DNA of 64,000 nucleotides from AG-12 sp027319585 (GCA_027319585.1 DAHVMY010000001.1:1-64000); one strand, 5' to 3'. Counted from the stretch's first letter, positions 27,196 through 36,757 are shown. Numbers and translations: made by a program. Notes: a model not told the origin generated them from the letters alone.

Positions 27196-28539
27196 TTGGC
27201 TCAGCAGGAGAGGGAGGCCGAGTCGAGGCTCGACGAGCTCCAGACCCGCCTGGGGCTGAGGTTCAAGCGCCGAGAACTGCTCCGGGAGGCCATGACCCAC
27301 ACCTCCTGGATCAACGAGCGCGGTGACCAGGGGCGCGACAACGAGCGGCTGGAGTATCTGGGTGACGCGGTGCTGGAACTGGTGGCCGGGGAGTACCTCT
27401 TCAATCGCTTCCCCAACTACGATGAGGGCCAGCTGACCCAGATGCGCTCCTCGTTGGTGAGCACGGTCGCGCTGGCGCGGCTGGGCGAGCAGCTCCGGCT
27501 CGGGGAGACGCTGCGCCTGGGCCGCGGCGCCGCCAAGTCGGGCGCCCGGCGGCTGACCTCGCTGCACGCCAATGCATTCGAGGCGTTGGTGGGCGCCATC
27601 TTCCTGGACCAGGGGTACCGCAAGGCGGGGCGAGTGTTCCTGTCCCGGATCGAGGACCTCAGCGCCTGGACCGACCCCAACTTCAAGGGCCGGCTGCAGG
27701 CGCTGGCGCAGGAGCGGTTTGGAGCTCCGCCCCAGTACCGCACCGTCCCCGCCGGCGGCGACCCCAGGACCAGGCAGTACGTCTCCCAGGTCTCGGTGGA
27801 TGGCCAGGGCACCCTCGGCGAGGGGCGGGCGGGGACCAAACAGGCGGCGGAGCAGGCGGCGGCGCGTGCCGCCATCGATCTCCTGGTGGCACCGGTTTCC
27901 AAGAAGCGTCGGCGACGCTCGCGCCCGGCTCCGTCGGCCGCCGCCAGCTTGGCCACCACCGCGGTGGTTCCGGAGACCACGCCCGCATCGAGCCCGGCGG
28001 ACCCCGCCGGGCCATCAGCTGCAGAGCCCACCGCCCCAAGCTCGGCGCGACCGGAGGCCGAGGGACGCACCGCGACCACCGACGGCGCGGGCTCCACGCG
28101 CCGCCCCAGCCGCCGTCGCACAGTGGCTGGCCAGGTTTCAGCCGCATCCAAAGACGAGCAGGGCGCCTCTTCGGGGGAGGCCCCGGCCCCCAAGCCGCGG
28201 CGACGTCGCTCTTCGCGGGCTGCCGGAGTCGCGGTCGGTTCGGCAGCGTCGGAGCCGGCCATCGCGGTGGAGCCGGAGCTGACGCCGCCGGTCCCGGAGG
28301 TCGCCACCTCCGCCCGGCGGCGCCGCCGCCGCAGTCCGGCGAAATCTGGGGCGGACGCTGCTCAGCCGGCGATCCCGATGGCCGAGAGCGCGGGGGCGTC
28401 CATGCCTCAGCCAGTTGCGACCGGGTCGGCCCCGGGCGAGGCGGCGGAGCCGACGGAAGGAGCCCCAAAGCGGCGCACCCATCGGGGGCATCGGGGGGGC
28501 CGTCGACGTTCCGGTCGAGGCACCACCGCTGAGCCATGA
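27196..28539 (+). CDS. rnc: Ribonuclease III with long arginine-rich C-terminal tail
   Basis: Double-strand RNA endonuclease for rRNA and mRNA processing; 447 aa from the start given here. The catalytic domain (about 1-155) has the signature ERLEYLGDAVLELV and the second acidic site in EALVGAIFLDQGY. The double-stranded-RNA-binding domain (about 160-234) runs from FKGRLQALAQ to KQAAEQAAARAAIDLL. The tail (236-447) is Ala/Pro/Ser-rich with basic islands (KKRRRRSRP, PKPRRRRSSR, ARRRRRRSP, GHRGGRRRSGRG) and is not part of usual RNase III, which ends near 230. The start is uncertain: TTG at 27196 is the only ATG/GTG/TTG nearby, but its AGGAG abuts it; CTG at 27142 overlaps the acpP stop as CTGA. 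smc starts in its stop. Confidence 0.9.
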   Translation: MAQQEREAESRLDELQTRLGLRFKRRELLREAMTHTSWINERGDQGRDNERLEYLGDAVLELVAGEYLFNRFPNYDEGQLTQMRSSLVSTVALARLGEQLRLGETLRLGRGAAKSGARRLTSLHANAFEALVGAIFLDQGYRKAGRVFLSRIEDLSAWTDPNFKGRLQALAQERFGAPPQYRTVPAGGDPRTRQYVSQVSVDGQGTLGEGRAGTKQAAEQAAARAAIDLLVAPVSKKRRRRSRPAPSAAASLATTAVVPETTPASSPADPAGPSAAEPTAPSSARPEAEGRTATTDGAGSTRRPSRRRTVAGQVSAASKDEQGASSGEAPAPKPRRRRSSRAAGVAVGSAASEPAIAVEPELTPPVPEVATSARRRRRRSPAKSGADAAQPAIPMAESAGASMPQPVATGSAPGEAAEPTEGAPKRRTHRGHRGGRRRSGRGTTAEP

Positions 28540-31500
28540 GAGTCAGCAGACTCGAGGTCCATGGCTTCAAGAGCTTTGCCAGCCCTGCGTGGTTGGAGTT
28601 CGGAGATGGGATCACCGCCGTGGTCGGTCCCAACGGCAGCGGGAAGTCGAACCTGGTCGATGCGATCCGATTGGTCCTGGGCGGGGCCGGCGCCCGTGAG
28701 CTGAGGGGTCAGCGTCTGGAGCAGGTCATCTTCTCCGGGGGCGATCGGCGGGCTCCTCTGGGGATGGCGGAGGTGACCGTTGTGTTCGACAACGAGGACG
28801 GCCGGATCCCGGTGGAGGAGGTCGAGGTGGCGCTCACCAGACGGGTCTTCCGAGACGGTGCCAGCGAATTCCGCCGCAACGGCCGTCGGATCCGGCTGCG
28901 CGACCTGGGGCGGCTGCTGGATGCCACCGGGCTGGCCCAGGCCGGCTACGCAATCATCGCCCAGAACGACATCGAATCGATCATCCGGGCGACTCCCACG
29001 CAGCGCCGTCACCTGATCGAGGAGGCGGCCGGCGTGCGCGGGACCCAACTGCTGCTCGACGACAGCCGCCGGCGAATCCAGGAGCTGGATCGCTGGCTGG
29101 AGGGTTCGGTCGGCCGGCTCGCGGAGCTCATGCCCCGGCTCGAGGAGCTGCGCGAGCAGGCACGGCGGGCGGACCAGGCCCGGGAGCTGAAGGAGCGGCT
29201 GCAGCGGCTGCGCGGGAGTTTGGAGCGCGCGGCGTGGCTGGCCGAGCTGGCCAACTTGCGGCAGTTGGAGCGCCAGCTGGACCTCATGCGGCGGCGTCGC
29301 GAGTCGGCGGCGCGGGCCTTCGCGGACTTCGACAGCCACTATCGCCTGGAGCGCCAGCGGCTGGAACTGGTCGAGGCGGGCCGGCTGGAGCGTGAGCGTG
29401 CCAGCGGGCGGCTGGCCCTCAGGGTCCAGCAGGCGGAAGCTGCGCTGGAGAGGTGGCGGGAGCGCGCCCAGCAGGCGGCGGTGACCCTGGCGGAGGCGAG
29501 GGCCCAGATGGAGGAGGTCAGGGCTGACCTGCGGGCGCTGGCCGACTTTGTGGATGGGGACCCCCTCGACGGTGGGAACGCCATGGAGGCCCGCCGGGCC
29601 CGGGTGGCTGAGTTGGCGGGCGAGCTCCTGGCGCTGGAGGCACGGCGACGCGAGCTGAGCCCGCAGATCACCGAGCACGAACGCCGCGAGCGTGATCTCG
29701 GTCTGGAGCTGGCGGCCAACTTGAAGGGGCAGGCGGAGCGAGGGGCGTCGATTCAGGCCGTCAGCTCCCACTTGGATCAGGCTGCCGCTCTGGTCCGGGA
29801 GGTGGAGGCGGACATCACCGGCTCGCGCGCCGAGCTGGCCGAGGCTGTCGAGCTGGCGCGGGAGGCGACCGAGCGGGCCCGGCAGCAGCGGGAGGAGCTG
29901 GATCAGGCCGTCAGGCAAGAGGCGAGCGCGCTGGAAGTGCTCAGGGCCAGCGAGGCGGAGGCCATTCAGATCGCGGCCCAGGAACGCGCATCCGCAGCGG
30001 CCGTCGCGGCCCAGGAGGCCCTGTTGGAGGAGCGGCGACGGGGACGCCCCATCGCCGAGGCTGCGGCCCGCGGGGAGGTCAGACTCCAGCCGCTCAGCGT
30101 CGCCGTGCGTCCGAGAGTCGAGGCGGACACCGTCTCCGTGGAGGCGGCACTGGGTGATCTCGGCGGGGCGCTGATCGGGTCCGAGGACGACGTCAGGAGG
30201 GCTTTGCAGTGGGCGGGCGGCGCGGCCGAGGTGGTCTGCTGGCCCACCGGAGACGAGGTGGAAGGGTGGTTGGCACCGGCGGGCTGCCGTCCCCTCGCGC
30301 TGGCGCTGGAGGGCGAGCCTGAGGATCTCGCCACGGTGGCGGTGATCTGTGGGCACATCGGACTGGCCGAGGACCGCGCGGCCGCCGCCAGCTGGCTGGA
30401 AGCCGTCCCACATGGGCGGGCAGTGCTTCCGGATGGCACCGTGATCGCCCGCGGGCTCGAGGTGACGCCCTCCCACGCGGTCGGAGAGTTGCAGGCCGCG
30501 CGGCGCGCTGCCCAGGCTCACCACGATTTGAGCCTGATTCGGATCCGGATGGCGGAGGCCCAGGCGCGGCTGGACTGGGCCCGGGACCAGCATCAACGCC
30601 AGCGTGAGTCGGTCGACCGCGCGCGTGAGGCCCTGGCAAGGGCGGTGAGCGGGGCGGAGAGTCGGCGCCAGGCCGAGGCCAGCTTGCGAACGCGCCTGAT
30701 GGAGCTTGGTGAGCGCGCGGCGGCGGTCCGGCAGGAGCAGGAGCGGGACCGGAGCCAGCTCGCCAAGGTGAAGGCTGAACTGGAAGAGCTGGAGCACGAG
30801 CAGCGCCGCCTGGAGGCGTCCCGCCAGGCGGCGCGGTCCGACCTGGAGGCGGCGCTGGCTCTGGAGCACCAGCTGATCGCCGCTGAGCAGGAACAGAGAA
30901 CATCCCACGAGCGGGCGCGGCTGGAGCTGGTGGAATTGGAGATCCGCGAGCGGGAGCGCGCCCAGCGGGCGCGCCAGCAGGCCGAGGCCAAGCAGCGGCT
31001 GGTGGAGCGAGAGCAGGCAGCCCGGGCCCGGGTCGAGGGGGCGGAGAGTGGGGTCGTGGTCGCGCTGGCGCTGGCCGAACAGGCCGCCAGAGAGCTGCAG
31101 GCGCTCGGGGAACAGGAGGTGCAGGCGCCCGCCGAGCGGGTCGACCTGGCGGTCGAGCCGCTGCAGGAGCTGGCCCGGCTGGAGCGCCGACGGGCGGAAC
31201 TCGAGTCCACGCTCGGCCAGGCGACCGAGGCCACTCAGCAGTTGGAGCGGGAGCTTTCGGGGCAACGCCTGCGGGTGGAGGAGGCTCGCGTCCGGCTGGG
31301 GGACATGCCCATGACCGAGGACCGGCCACCGGACGACCCGGCCCGGACCGCGCAGGAGGTGGCGCGACTGGAACACCGGGTGGAGGCTCTCGGTCCGGTC
31401 AATGAGCTCGCGCCTCGGCAGCTCGCAGAGCTGCTGGACAAGACCGAGGGCATGCGCGCTGCCCACGCCGACACCACCGCCGCCCGTGAGGACATCGAGG

Positions 31501-32045
31501 CGGTGCGGACCCACCTGCAGCAGCTCGTGGAAGCCCGGCTCAGGACTGCGATGATGCGGGTGACGCGGGAGTTCGAAGATAGCTGGCGAGAGCTCTTTGG
31601 GGCCGGCCGAGCGACGCTGCTCAAAGTCGAGTCTGGTCCCGACACTGGCTGGGGGGTGGAGATGGAGGTCCAGCCCCAGGGCAAGCGGGTCATCCCCATG
31701 GCGATGCTCTCCGGTGGCGAGCGGGCGCTGACCGCGCTGGCGCTGGTCTTGGCGTTGCAACAGGTGTCGCCCAGCCCCTTCTACGTCTTCGACGAGGTGG
31801 ATGCGGCACTTGACGAGGTCAATGTCGCCAACTTCGCCCGCGTGCTGGAGCGGCGGGCGCAGCGGAGCCAGTTTCTGGTCATCACTCACAACCTGACCAC
31901 GATGGCGCGGGCTTCACAGCTGTACGGGGTGACCCAGGACGGCCGCGGGGCGAGCCGGGTCCTGTCGGTCCGCCTGGCCGAGGATGGACAGTCGGTGCGC
32001 GATCGGCGGGGACAGGAGCTGGTGGAGGCTCTGGTTGGAGGCTGA
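28536..32045 (+). CDS. smc: Chromosome segregation ATPase SMC
   Basis: 1169 aa, normal length. N-terminal Walker A GPNGSGKSNLVDAI near residue 32; two long coiled-coil arms rich in Glu/Arg/Ala/Gln (about 170-490 and 660-1000); a hinge about 500-655; C-terminal ABC signature LSGGERALTALAL and Walker B FYVFDEVDAALDE. It condenses and organises the nucleoid with ScpA/ScpB, which are not in this window. The ATG overlaps the rnc stop (ATGA), and ftsY starts inside its last codons, keeping the widespread rnc-smc-ftsY order. Confidence 0.97.
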   Translation: MRVSRLEVHGFKSFASPAWLEFGDGITAVVGPNGSGKSNLVDAIRLVLGGAGARELRGQRLEQVIFSGGDRRAPLGMAEVTVVFDNEDGRIPVEEVEVALTRRVFRDGASEFRRNGRRIRLRDLGRLLDATGLAQAGYAIIAQNDIESIIRATPTQRRHLIEEAAGVRGTQLLLDDSRRRIQELDRWLEGSVGRLAELMPRLEELREQARRADQARELKERLQRLRGSLERAAWLAELANLRQLERQLDLMRRRRESAARAFADFDSHYRLERQRLELVEAGRLERERASGRLALRVQQAEAALERWRERAQQAAVTLAEARAQMEEVRADLRALADFVDGDPLDGGNAMEARRARVAELAGELLALEARRRELSPQITEHERRERDLGLELAANLKGQAERGASIQAVSSHLDQAAALVREVEADITGSRAELAEAVELAREATERARQQREELDQAVRQEASALEVLRASEAEAIQIAAQERASAAAVAAQEALLEERRRGRPIAEAAARGEVRLQPLSVAVRPRVEADTVSVEAALGDLGGALIGSEDDVRRALQWAGGAAEVVCWPTGDEVEGWLAPAGCRPLALALEGEPEDLATVAVICGHIGLAEDRAAAASWLEAVPHGRAVLPDGTVIARGLEVTPSHAVGELQAARRAAQAHHDLSLIRIRMAEAQARLDWARDQHQRQRESVDRAREALARAVSGAESRRQAEASLRTRLMELGERAAAVRQEQERDRSQLAKVKAELEELEHEQRRLEASRQAARSDLEAALALEHQLIAAEQEQRTSHERARLELVELEIRERERAQRARQQAEAKQRLVEREQAARARVEGAESGVVVALALAEQAARELQALGEQEVQAPAERVDLAVEPLQELARLERRRAELESTLGQATEATQQLERELSGQRLRVEEARVRLGDMPMTEDRPPDDPARTAQEVARLEHRVEALGPVNELAPRQLAELLDKTEGMRAAHADTTAAREDIEAVRTHLQQLVEARLRTAMMRVTREFEDSWRELFGAGRATLLKVESGPDTGWGVEMEVQPQGKRVIPMAMLSGGERALTALALVLALQQVSPSPFYVFDEVDAALDEVNVANFARVLERRAQRSQFLVITHNLTTMARASQLYGVTQDGRGASRVLSVRLAEDGQSVRDRRGQELVEALVGG

Positions 32046-33042
32046 CCCCCGGGAGACCCCCAAGCGGCGCTGGTGGCGCCGACTGCCGGCTCGGCTGGAC
32101 CGGGTCTCGAGCCAGATGGGGCAGACGCTGCGGACCCGCCTGCGCTTCGGCCAGCTGGCGGGGGAGGAGTTCTACGACGAACTGTTCGAGCTGCTGCTTG
32201 CCAGCGACTGCGGGGTGTCCATGGCCGAGGATCTGGTCGAGGGCTTGAGGGAGCAAACGGCGCGCCAGCGGCTGCGCACCTCGGATCAGCTGCTGGCGGC
32301 GCTGCGCCAGCAGATGCTGGCCCAGATGGAGGGCTTGGACCGCGAGCTGTCGCTGGTCGGCACTCCCTGCGTGTGGCTGGTGGCGGGCGTCAATGGGTCT
32401 GGCAAGACGACCACGGTCGCCAAGCTGGCGACTCGGCTCCAGCAGCAGGGACTCAGCTGCCTGGTGGCTGCGTCCGACACCTTTCGCGCCGCCGCGATCG
32501 ATCAGCTCCGGCGCATGGTGGCACCCAGTGGTGCCGAGGTGGTCGCCCACCAGCAGGGAGCGGACCCCGCGGCGGTGGTCTTCGACGCCATCGCGGCCGC
32601 CAGGGCGCGCGGCCGCGACGTGGTCCTGGTTGACACCGCGGGACGGCTGCACACCAAGGACAACCTCATGCAGGAGCTGGGGAAGATTCGGCGGGTGGTG
32701 GCGGGCCAGCTGCCGGGGCAGCCGGCGGAGTCACTGCTGGTGCTCGACGCCTACGTGGGTGGCAACGCGATCGCACAGGCGCGGGTGTTCGGCGAGGTCG
32801 TGGAGGCGACCGGTCTGGTCGTGACCAAACTTGACGGCAGCGCCCGCGGCGGCTATCTCCTGCAGGTGGAGCGGGAACTTCGGATTCCCGTCAAGCTGAT
32901 AGGTTTCGGTGAGGACCGGTCCGATCTGGCCGACTTCGACCCGGCCGCGTACGTGGACCGGCTGTTGGCTGACGACGAGGCCGCCGGCAGCGGTCAGCGG
33001 GCCGGGATCTCGGCGGTGCCACCGGAGGTGGACTTCGGTTAG
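32035..33042 (+). CDS. ftsY: Signal recognition particle receptor FtsY
   Basis: 335 aa GTPase that docks SRP-ribosome complexes at the membrane. The acidic A domain is missing; instead there is a short basic, Trp-containing N-terminus (KRRWWRRLPARLDR) likely to bind lipid. NG domain: G1 GVNGSGKTTTVAKLA near residue 118, DTFRAAAIDQL, G3 DTAGRLHTKDNLM, G4 TKLDGSARGGYLL, and the end GFGEDRSDLADFDP. Start is TTG at 32035 with GGAGG six bases upstream, overlapping smc by 11 bases. Confidence 0.95.
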   Translation: MEADPRETPKRRWWRRLPARLDRVSSQMGQTLRTRLRFGQLAGEEFYDELFELLLASDCGVSMAEDLVEGLREQTARQRLRTSDQLLAALRQQMLAQMEGLDRELSLVGTPCVWLVAGVNGSGKTTTVAKLATRLQQQGLSCLVAASDTFRAAAIDQLRRMVAPSGAEVVAHQQGADPAAVVFDAIAAARARGRDVVLVDTAGRLHTKDNLMQELGKIRRVVAGQLPGQPAESLLVLDAYVGGNAIAQARVFGEVVEATGLVVTKLDGSARGGYLLQVERELRIPVKLIGFGEDRSDLADFDPAAYVDRLLADDEAAGSGQRAGISAVPPEVDFG

Positions 33043-33054
33043 CCTGTAAAGGCT

Positions 33055-33387
33055 TTGACCTTGACAGCACCGGGCCTTGCCGACTCCCGCCTGCAGCGCC
33101 TCCGGCTATTGGACGTCTATGCCACCCTGCTGACCGAGCGCCAGCGCGAGGCGCTGCGGCTGCAGCTGGAGGAGGACTGGTCGATCTCGGAGCTCGCGGC
33201 GGCGATGGGATCCTCCCGGGCTGCCGCCCATGACCTCGTGCGCCGGGGGCTGCGGCGCATGGAGGAGGCTGAGCGGCAGCTGGGGGTCTGTCGCAAGCTG
33301 GCGGCCGCGGAGCTGCGCCAGTCAGAGCTGGAGCACCAGGTGCAGACGCTGCTGCAGCGGCTGGGCCAGACGGGGGGAGGCGGCTGA
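33055..33387 (+). CDS. ylxM: YlxM-type helix-turn-helix protein, SRP-associated
   Basis: 110 aa. LLDVYATLLTERQREALRLQLEEDWSISELAAAMGSSRAAAHDLVRRG is a sigma-70 region-4-like helix-turn-helix, the form of the YlxM/UPF0122 family encoded just before ffh in many bacteria and thought to modulate SRP. A charged helix follows. Start is TTG at 33055 (another TTG at 33061). The stop shares a base with the ffh start (TGATG). Confidence 0.85.
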   Translation: MTLTAPGLADSRLQRLRLLDVYATLLTERQREALRLQLEEDWSISELAAAMGSSRAAAHDLVRRGLRRMEEAERQLGVCRKLAAAELRQSELEHQVQTLLQRLGQTGGGG

Positions 33388-34754
33388 TGTTCGACAGTCT
33401 GACCGATCGCCTCGGGCTGGCCTTCAAGCGGTTCACCGACAAGGGTCGGCTGACTCCGGAGGACGTCGAGGTTGGGCTCCGCGAGGTCCGCCTGGCGCTG
33501 CTCGAGGCCGACGTCAACTACCGGGTCGCGCGTGAGTTCATCGACCGGGTGCGGAGCCGGGCCGTGGGCCAGGATGTGCTGGAGAGCCTCACCCCGGGCC
33601 AGCAGGTGATCAAGATCGTCTTCGAGGAGTTGGTCACCCTGCTGGGTGGAGAGGACCGTGGCATCGCCTACAGCCCTGAGCCGCCGACCGTCATCCTGCT
33701 GCTCGGACTCCAGGGTTCGGGCAAGACCACGACGGCGGTCAAGCTGGCCCTCCTGGTACGGCGGGCCGATCACCGTCCGGCCCTGGTGGCCGCCGACCTC
33801 CGGCGTGCGGCCGCGATCGATCAGCTGCAGACGCTGGCGGCGGAGAACCAGGTGCCGGTCGTCGTGGCCGACGAGCGTCGGGGTATCGCCCAGGGCGTGT
33901 CCACGGCGGTCGCGGAGGCACGCCGGCAGGGAGCCGATGTCGTCCTCGTCGACACCGCGGGCCGCCAGCACCTCGACTCAGAGCTGATGGAGGAGCTGCA
34001 GGCGATCCGCCAGGGCTTGCGGGTCACGCACTCTCTATTGGTGGTTGATGCGATGACCGGGCAGGAGGCGGTCAAGGTCGCGGACTCGTTCCGCGAACAG
34101 GTGGGGGTGGACGGGGTCGTGCTCACCAAGCTCGACGGGGACGCCCGCGGTGGCGCCGCGCTGTCCATGCGCGCTGCGATCGGCCTGCAGGTCTGGTACT
34201 GCGGGGTCGGGGAGCGTCCCCGCGACCTCGAGCCGTTCCACCCGGAGCGGATGGCCCGGCGCATCCTCGGCATGGGCGACGTCCTCACCCTCATCGAACG
34301 CACCCGGGACGAGTTCACCCCCGAGGAGGCGCTCTCCGCCCAAGAGCGGTTACGGCAGGGCCGCCTGACGCTGGACGACTTCGTCAGTCAACTCCGCCAG
34401 ATTCGCAAGCTCGGGCCGCTGGACTCGCTGATGGGGATGATCCCGGGCGGTCGGGAGCTGATGAAGCAGTCTGGAGCGGCCGTCCCGGACGAGGCTCAGC
34501 TGCGCAAGCTGGAGGCCATCGTCCTTTCGATGACGCCAGAGGAGCGGCGCCGCCCGGAGATCGTTGACAGCTCCAGGAGGCGGCGCATCGCCTCAGGAAG
34601 TGGAACCACGACCGTGGATGTCTCCCGGCTCATTAAGAGCTTTGGGCAGATGCAGACTGTGATGAAGAGCCTAACCGGGCAGGGGGGAAGGCGCCGGATC
34701 GCCCAGGAGCTCCTGCGCGGAGCGGGCGGCGGGATGCCGCTGCTCAAGGGTTGA
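33387..34754 (+). CDS. ffh: Signal recognition particle protein Ffh
   Basis: 455 aa SRP54 homologue that binds signal peptides and 4.5S RNA. N domain 1-90; G domain with G1 GLQGSGKTTTAVKLA near 107, DLRRAAAIDQL, G3 DTAGRQHLDSELM and G4 TKLDGDARGGAAL; M domain about 300-445, Met-rich with the RNA-binding GSGTTTVDVSRLIKSFGQM. A short Gly-rich tail ends it. No SRP RNA gene was seen nearby. Confidence 0.96.
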   Translation: MFDSLTDRLGLAFKRFTDKGRLTPEDVEVGLREVRLALLEADVNYRVAREFIDRVRSRAVGQDVLESLTPGQQVIKIVFEELVTLLGGEDRGIAYSPEPPTVILLLGLQGSGKTTTAVKLALLVRRADHRPALVAADLRRAAAIDQLQTLAAENQVPVVVADERRGIAQGVSTAVAEARRQGADVVLVDTAGRQHLDSELMEELQAIRQGLRVTHSLLVVDAMTGQEAVKVADSFREQVGVDGVVLTKLDGDARGGAALSMRAAIGLQVWYCGVGERPRDLEPFHPERMARRILGMGDVLTLIERTRDEFTPEEALSAQERLRQGRLTLDDFVSQLRQIRKLGPLDSLMGMIPGGRELMKQSGAAVPDEAQLRKLEAIVLSMTPEERRRPEIVDSSRRRRIASGSGTTTVDVSRLIKSFGQMQTVMKSLTGQGGRRRIAQELLRGAGGGMPLLKG

Positions 34755-34804
34755 CTGGGGAGGCGTCCCGCTCCTCCCGGAGAATTTGGTAAGGAGATAC
34801 ACAG

Positions 34805-35236
34805 ATGGCAGTCAAGATCAGACTCAAGCGCATGGGCGCGAAGAAGCGTCCCTTCTACCGGATCGTCGTCGCTGACGCCCGGTCGCCTCGGGACGGCCGT
34901 TTCATCGAGTCGGTGGGCTACTACGACCCGTTGCGCGAGCCCAAGGTGGTCAAGCTTGAGGACGAGCGCATCCGCCACTGGATGGCGACTGGAGCCAAGC
35001 CCTCGGACGCGGTCCGGGAGCTCATGGAGCGCGCGGGAATGCTGCCCGTGACCCCGAGGCCGGCCCGCGCCGGCAAGGACCAGCCGACTCCGCAGCCCGC
35101 CGCAGCGGCGCCGGCCACCGAGCCGGAGGCAGTGAGCACCGCCGAGGGCGCGGTGGACAACGGCGAGGGCACGGAGCCGGCCGCGGCCTCGGCCGACGAG
35201 TCCGCGGTGGAGACCGGTCCCGAAGCCGAGGGTTGA
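34805..35236 (+). CDS. rpsP: Ribosomal protein bS16 with acidic C-terminal extension
   Basis: 143 aa. The S16 core is residues 1-80 (MAVKIRLKRMGAKKRPFYRIVVADARSPRDGRFIE in outline, then GYYDPL). The last 60 residues are Ala/Glu/Pro-rich and acidic, unlike the usual 80-90 residue protein. AAGGAGA before the ATG is a strong ribosome-binding site. It starts the rpsP-khpA-rimM-trmD-rplS run 50 bases after ffh. Confidence 0.95.
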   Translation: MAVKIRLKRMGAKKRPFYRIVVADARSPRDGRFIESVGYYDPLREPKVVKLEDERIRHWMATGAKPSDAVRELMERAGMLPVTPRPARAGKDQPTPQPAAAAPATEPEAVSTAEGAVDNGEGTEPAAASADESAVETGPEAEG

Positions 35237-35239
35237 CCG

Positions 35240-35479
35240 ATGCCTGACTACGCGGAGCTGGTCCGCTACATGGTCGAGCAGATGGTGAGCGAACCCGACC
35301 AGGTGCGCGTGGGCGAGGAGCGGGATGGCCACCGGGCGCTGGTGGTGGTGGAGACCGCACCTGCCGACCTGGGCAAGGTGATCGGCAGGAATGGCCGCCA
35401 CATCGAGGCGATCCGCATGGTGGTCAGGGCCGCCTCCCTGCGCAGCCGCGATCGGGTCCAGGTCGAGGTCCGCGATTGA
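35240..35479 (+). CDS. khpA: KH-domain RNA-binding protein KhpA
   Basis: 79 aa, a single KH domain with the GxxG-type loop in VIGRNGRHIEAIRMVVRAA. KhpA, usually with KhpB, binds RNAs and affects cell length in streptococci. Its place between rpsP and rimM is conserved in Gram-positive genomes. Its stop overlaps the rimM TTG start as TTGA. Confidence 0.94.
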   Translation: MPDYAELVRYMVEQMVSEPDQVRVGEERDGHRALVVVETAPADLGKVIGRNGRHIEAIRMVVRAASLRSRDRVQVEVRD

Positions 35480-35991
35480 GCGACGGTGAGGCACGGGTCC
35501 GGGTCGCCCGGGTGGTCAAGCCGCATGGGCTGGACGGCTCTCTGCTGCTGGAGATGCTGGGCGGCTCCCCAGATCGGCTCGCCCCGGGCAGTGTGGTGCT
35601 GGTGGACGGCCGGAAGTGCGAGGTGGAGGCCGCCCACCCCGCCGCCAGAGGGGTCATCTGCCGCCTCGTCCAGGTCCAGGACCTGCCGACCGCCACGCGG
35701 CTCGCCGGCCACTACTTGGAGGTCGAGCGCTCCCAGCTCAGGCCCCTCCCCGAGGGGGAGTACTTCGACTTCCAGCTGATCGGGCTGCGCGTGCTCGACC
35801 AAGCGGGGGCGGAGAGGGGCGCGGTGATCGACGTCGAGGCCTATCCCGCCCATGACGTCTACGTCCTGCGGCTGGGGGAGCGGGAGGTGCGCGTCCCGGC
35901 GGTACGGGCCGCTGTCACCGGGATCAGCCTCAGCGCCGGGACCATGACCGTCGCCGACCACTACCTGCAGGAGTGGGTGGATGCGGTTTGA
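35476..35991 (+). CDS. rimM: 16S rRNA processing protein RimM
   Basis: 171 aa, binds S19 during 30S head maturation. N-terminal RimM barrel: VRVARVVKPHGLDGSLLLEM near residue 8; PRC-barrel-like C-domain from YFDFQLIGLRVLDQAG to the end, with PAHDVYVLRLGEREVRVPAV. Start is TTG at 35476, four bases inside khpA. It overlaps trmD by 11 bases. Confidence 0.94.
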   Translation: MSDGEARVRVARVVKPHGLDGSLLLEMLGGSPDRLAPGSVVLVDGRKCEVEAAHPAARGVICRLVQVQDLPTATRLAGHYLEVERSQLRPLPEGEYFDFQLIGLRVLDQAGAERGAVIDVEAYPAHDVYVLRLGEREVRVPAVRAAVTGISLSAGTMTVADHYLQEWVDAV

Positions 35992-36757
35992 CGTCGTCAC
36001 CTTGTTCCCGGAGGCCTTCCCCGGCCCGCTCGCAGTTGGCGTGGTCGGCCGTGCGCTCCAGTCCGGACGGATCGAGTTGGAGGCCCACGATCTGCGGGAC
36101 TTCGGCATCGGCCCGCGGCGCCAGGTGGACGACATCCCATTCGGCGGCGGGCCGGGCATGGTTCTGCGACCGGAGCCGCTGTTCGCGGCCGTTCGCAGCG
36201 TGGCTGACTTGCCGGGGCTGGCCGAGCCCCACATGGTGCTGCTCTCGCCGGCCGGCCGCCGGCTCGATTCCGAAATCGCCGCGGAGTTGGCGCGGCATCC
36301 CCGCCTGCTGCTGGTCTGCGGCCGCTATGAGGGGGTGGATGAGCGGGTGCGCATCGGCCTCGGTCTGGACGAGATCTCGATCGGAGACTTCGTGTTGAGT
36401 GGGGGCGAGCTGGCGGCGATGGTCCTGATCGACACCGTCGCCCGCTGGGTGCCCGGCACCCTTGGAGACCCGACGTCCCTGCTCGACGAGAGCTTCGCGG
36501 AGGGGCTGGTCGAGTATCCTCACTACACTCGACCCGCAGTCTTCGAGAGCCTTGAGGTGCCTGCGGTGCTGAGGAGCGGCGATCATGCGAAGATCGCCGC
36601 TTGGAGGGCCGAGGCGGCGCGGCAGCGTGCTTCCCGGCTCCGCCCGGACCTGCTGGCCCCAGCTCGGGGGCCTGCTCACATGCATTCGGAACCCAGCGAC
36701 AACCGGTCCCGGCCAGAGCCGGTTCCGGCACAGGAGGCCAGCCATGAACATCATTGA
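35981..36757 (+). CDS. trmD: tRNA (guanine37-N1)-methyltransferase TrmD
   Basis: 258 aa SPOUT methyltransferase making m1G37. VVTLFPEAFPGPL at the start, DDIPFGGGPGMVL near residue 50, the trefoil-knot SAM site LLLVCGRYEGVDERV and IGDFVLSGGELAAMVLID, and DSLLDESF-like LLDESFAEGLVEYPHYTRP. ATG at 35981 has GGAG about seven bases before. It overlaps rplS by 14 bases. Confidence 0.97.
   Translation: MRFDVVTLFPEAFPGPLAVGVVGRALQSGRIELEAHDLRDFGIGPRRQVDDIPFGGGPGMVLRPEPLFAAVRSVADLPGLAEPHMVLLSPAGRRLDSEIAAELARHPRLLLVCGRYEGVDERVRIGLGLDEISIGDFVLSGGELAAMVLIDTVARWVPGTLGDPTSLLDESFAEGLVEYPHYTRPAVFESLEVPAVLRSGDHAKIAAWRAEAARQRASRLRPDLLAPARGPAHMHSEPSDNRSRPEPVPAQEASHEHH

Noticed and set aside
28407..31889. Open frame of 1160 codons on the strand opposite smc
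   Set aside because: It is in codon register with smc; stops there arise only opposite TTA, CTA and TCA, which are rare at this GC content. The translation is Leu/Arg/Gln-rich without motifs.
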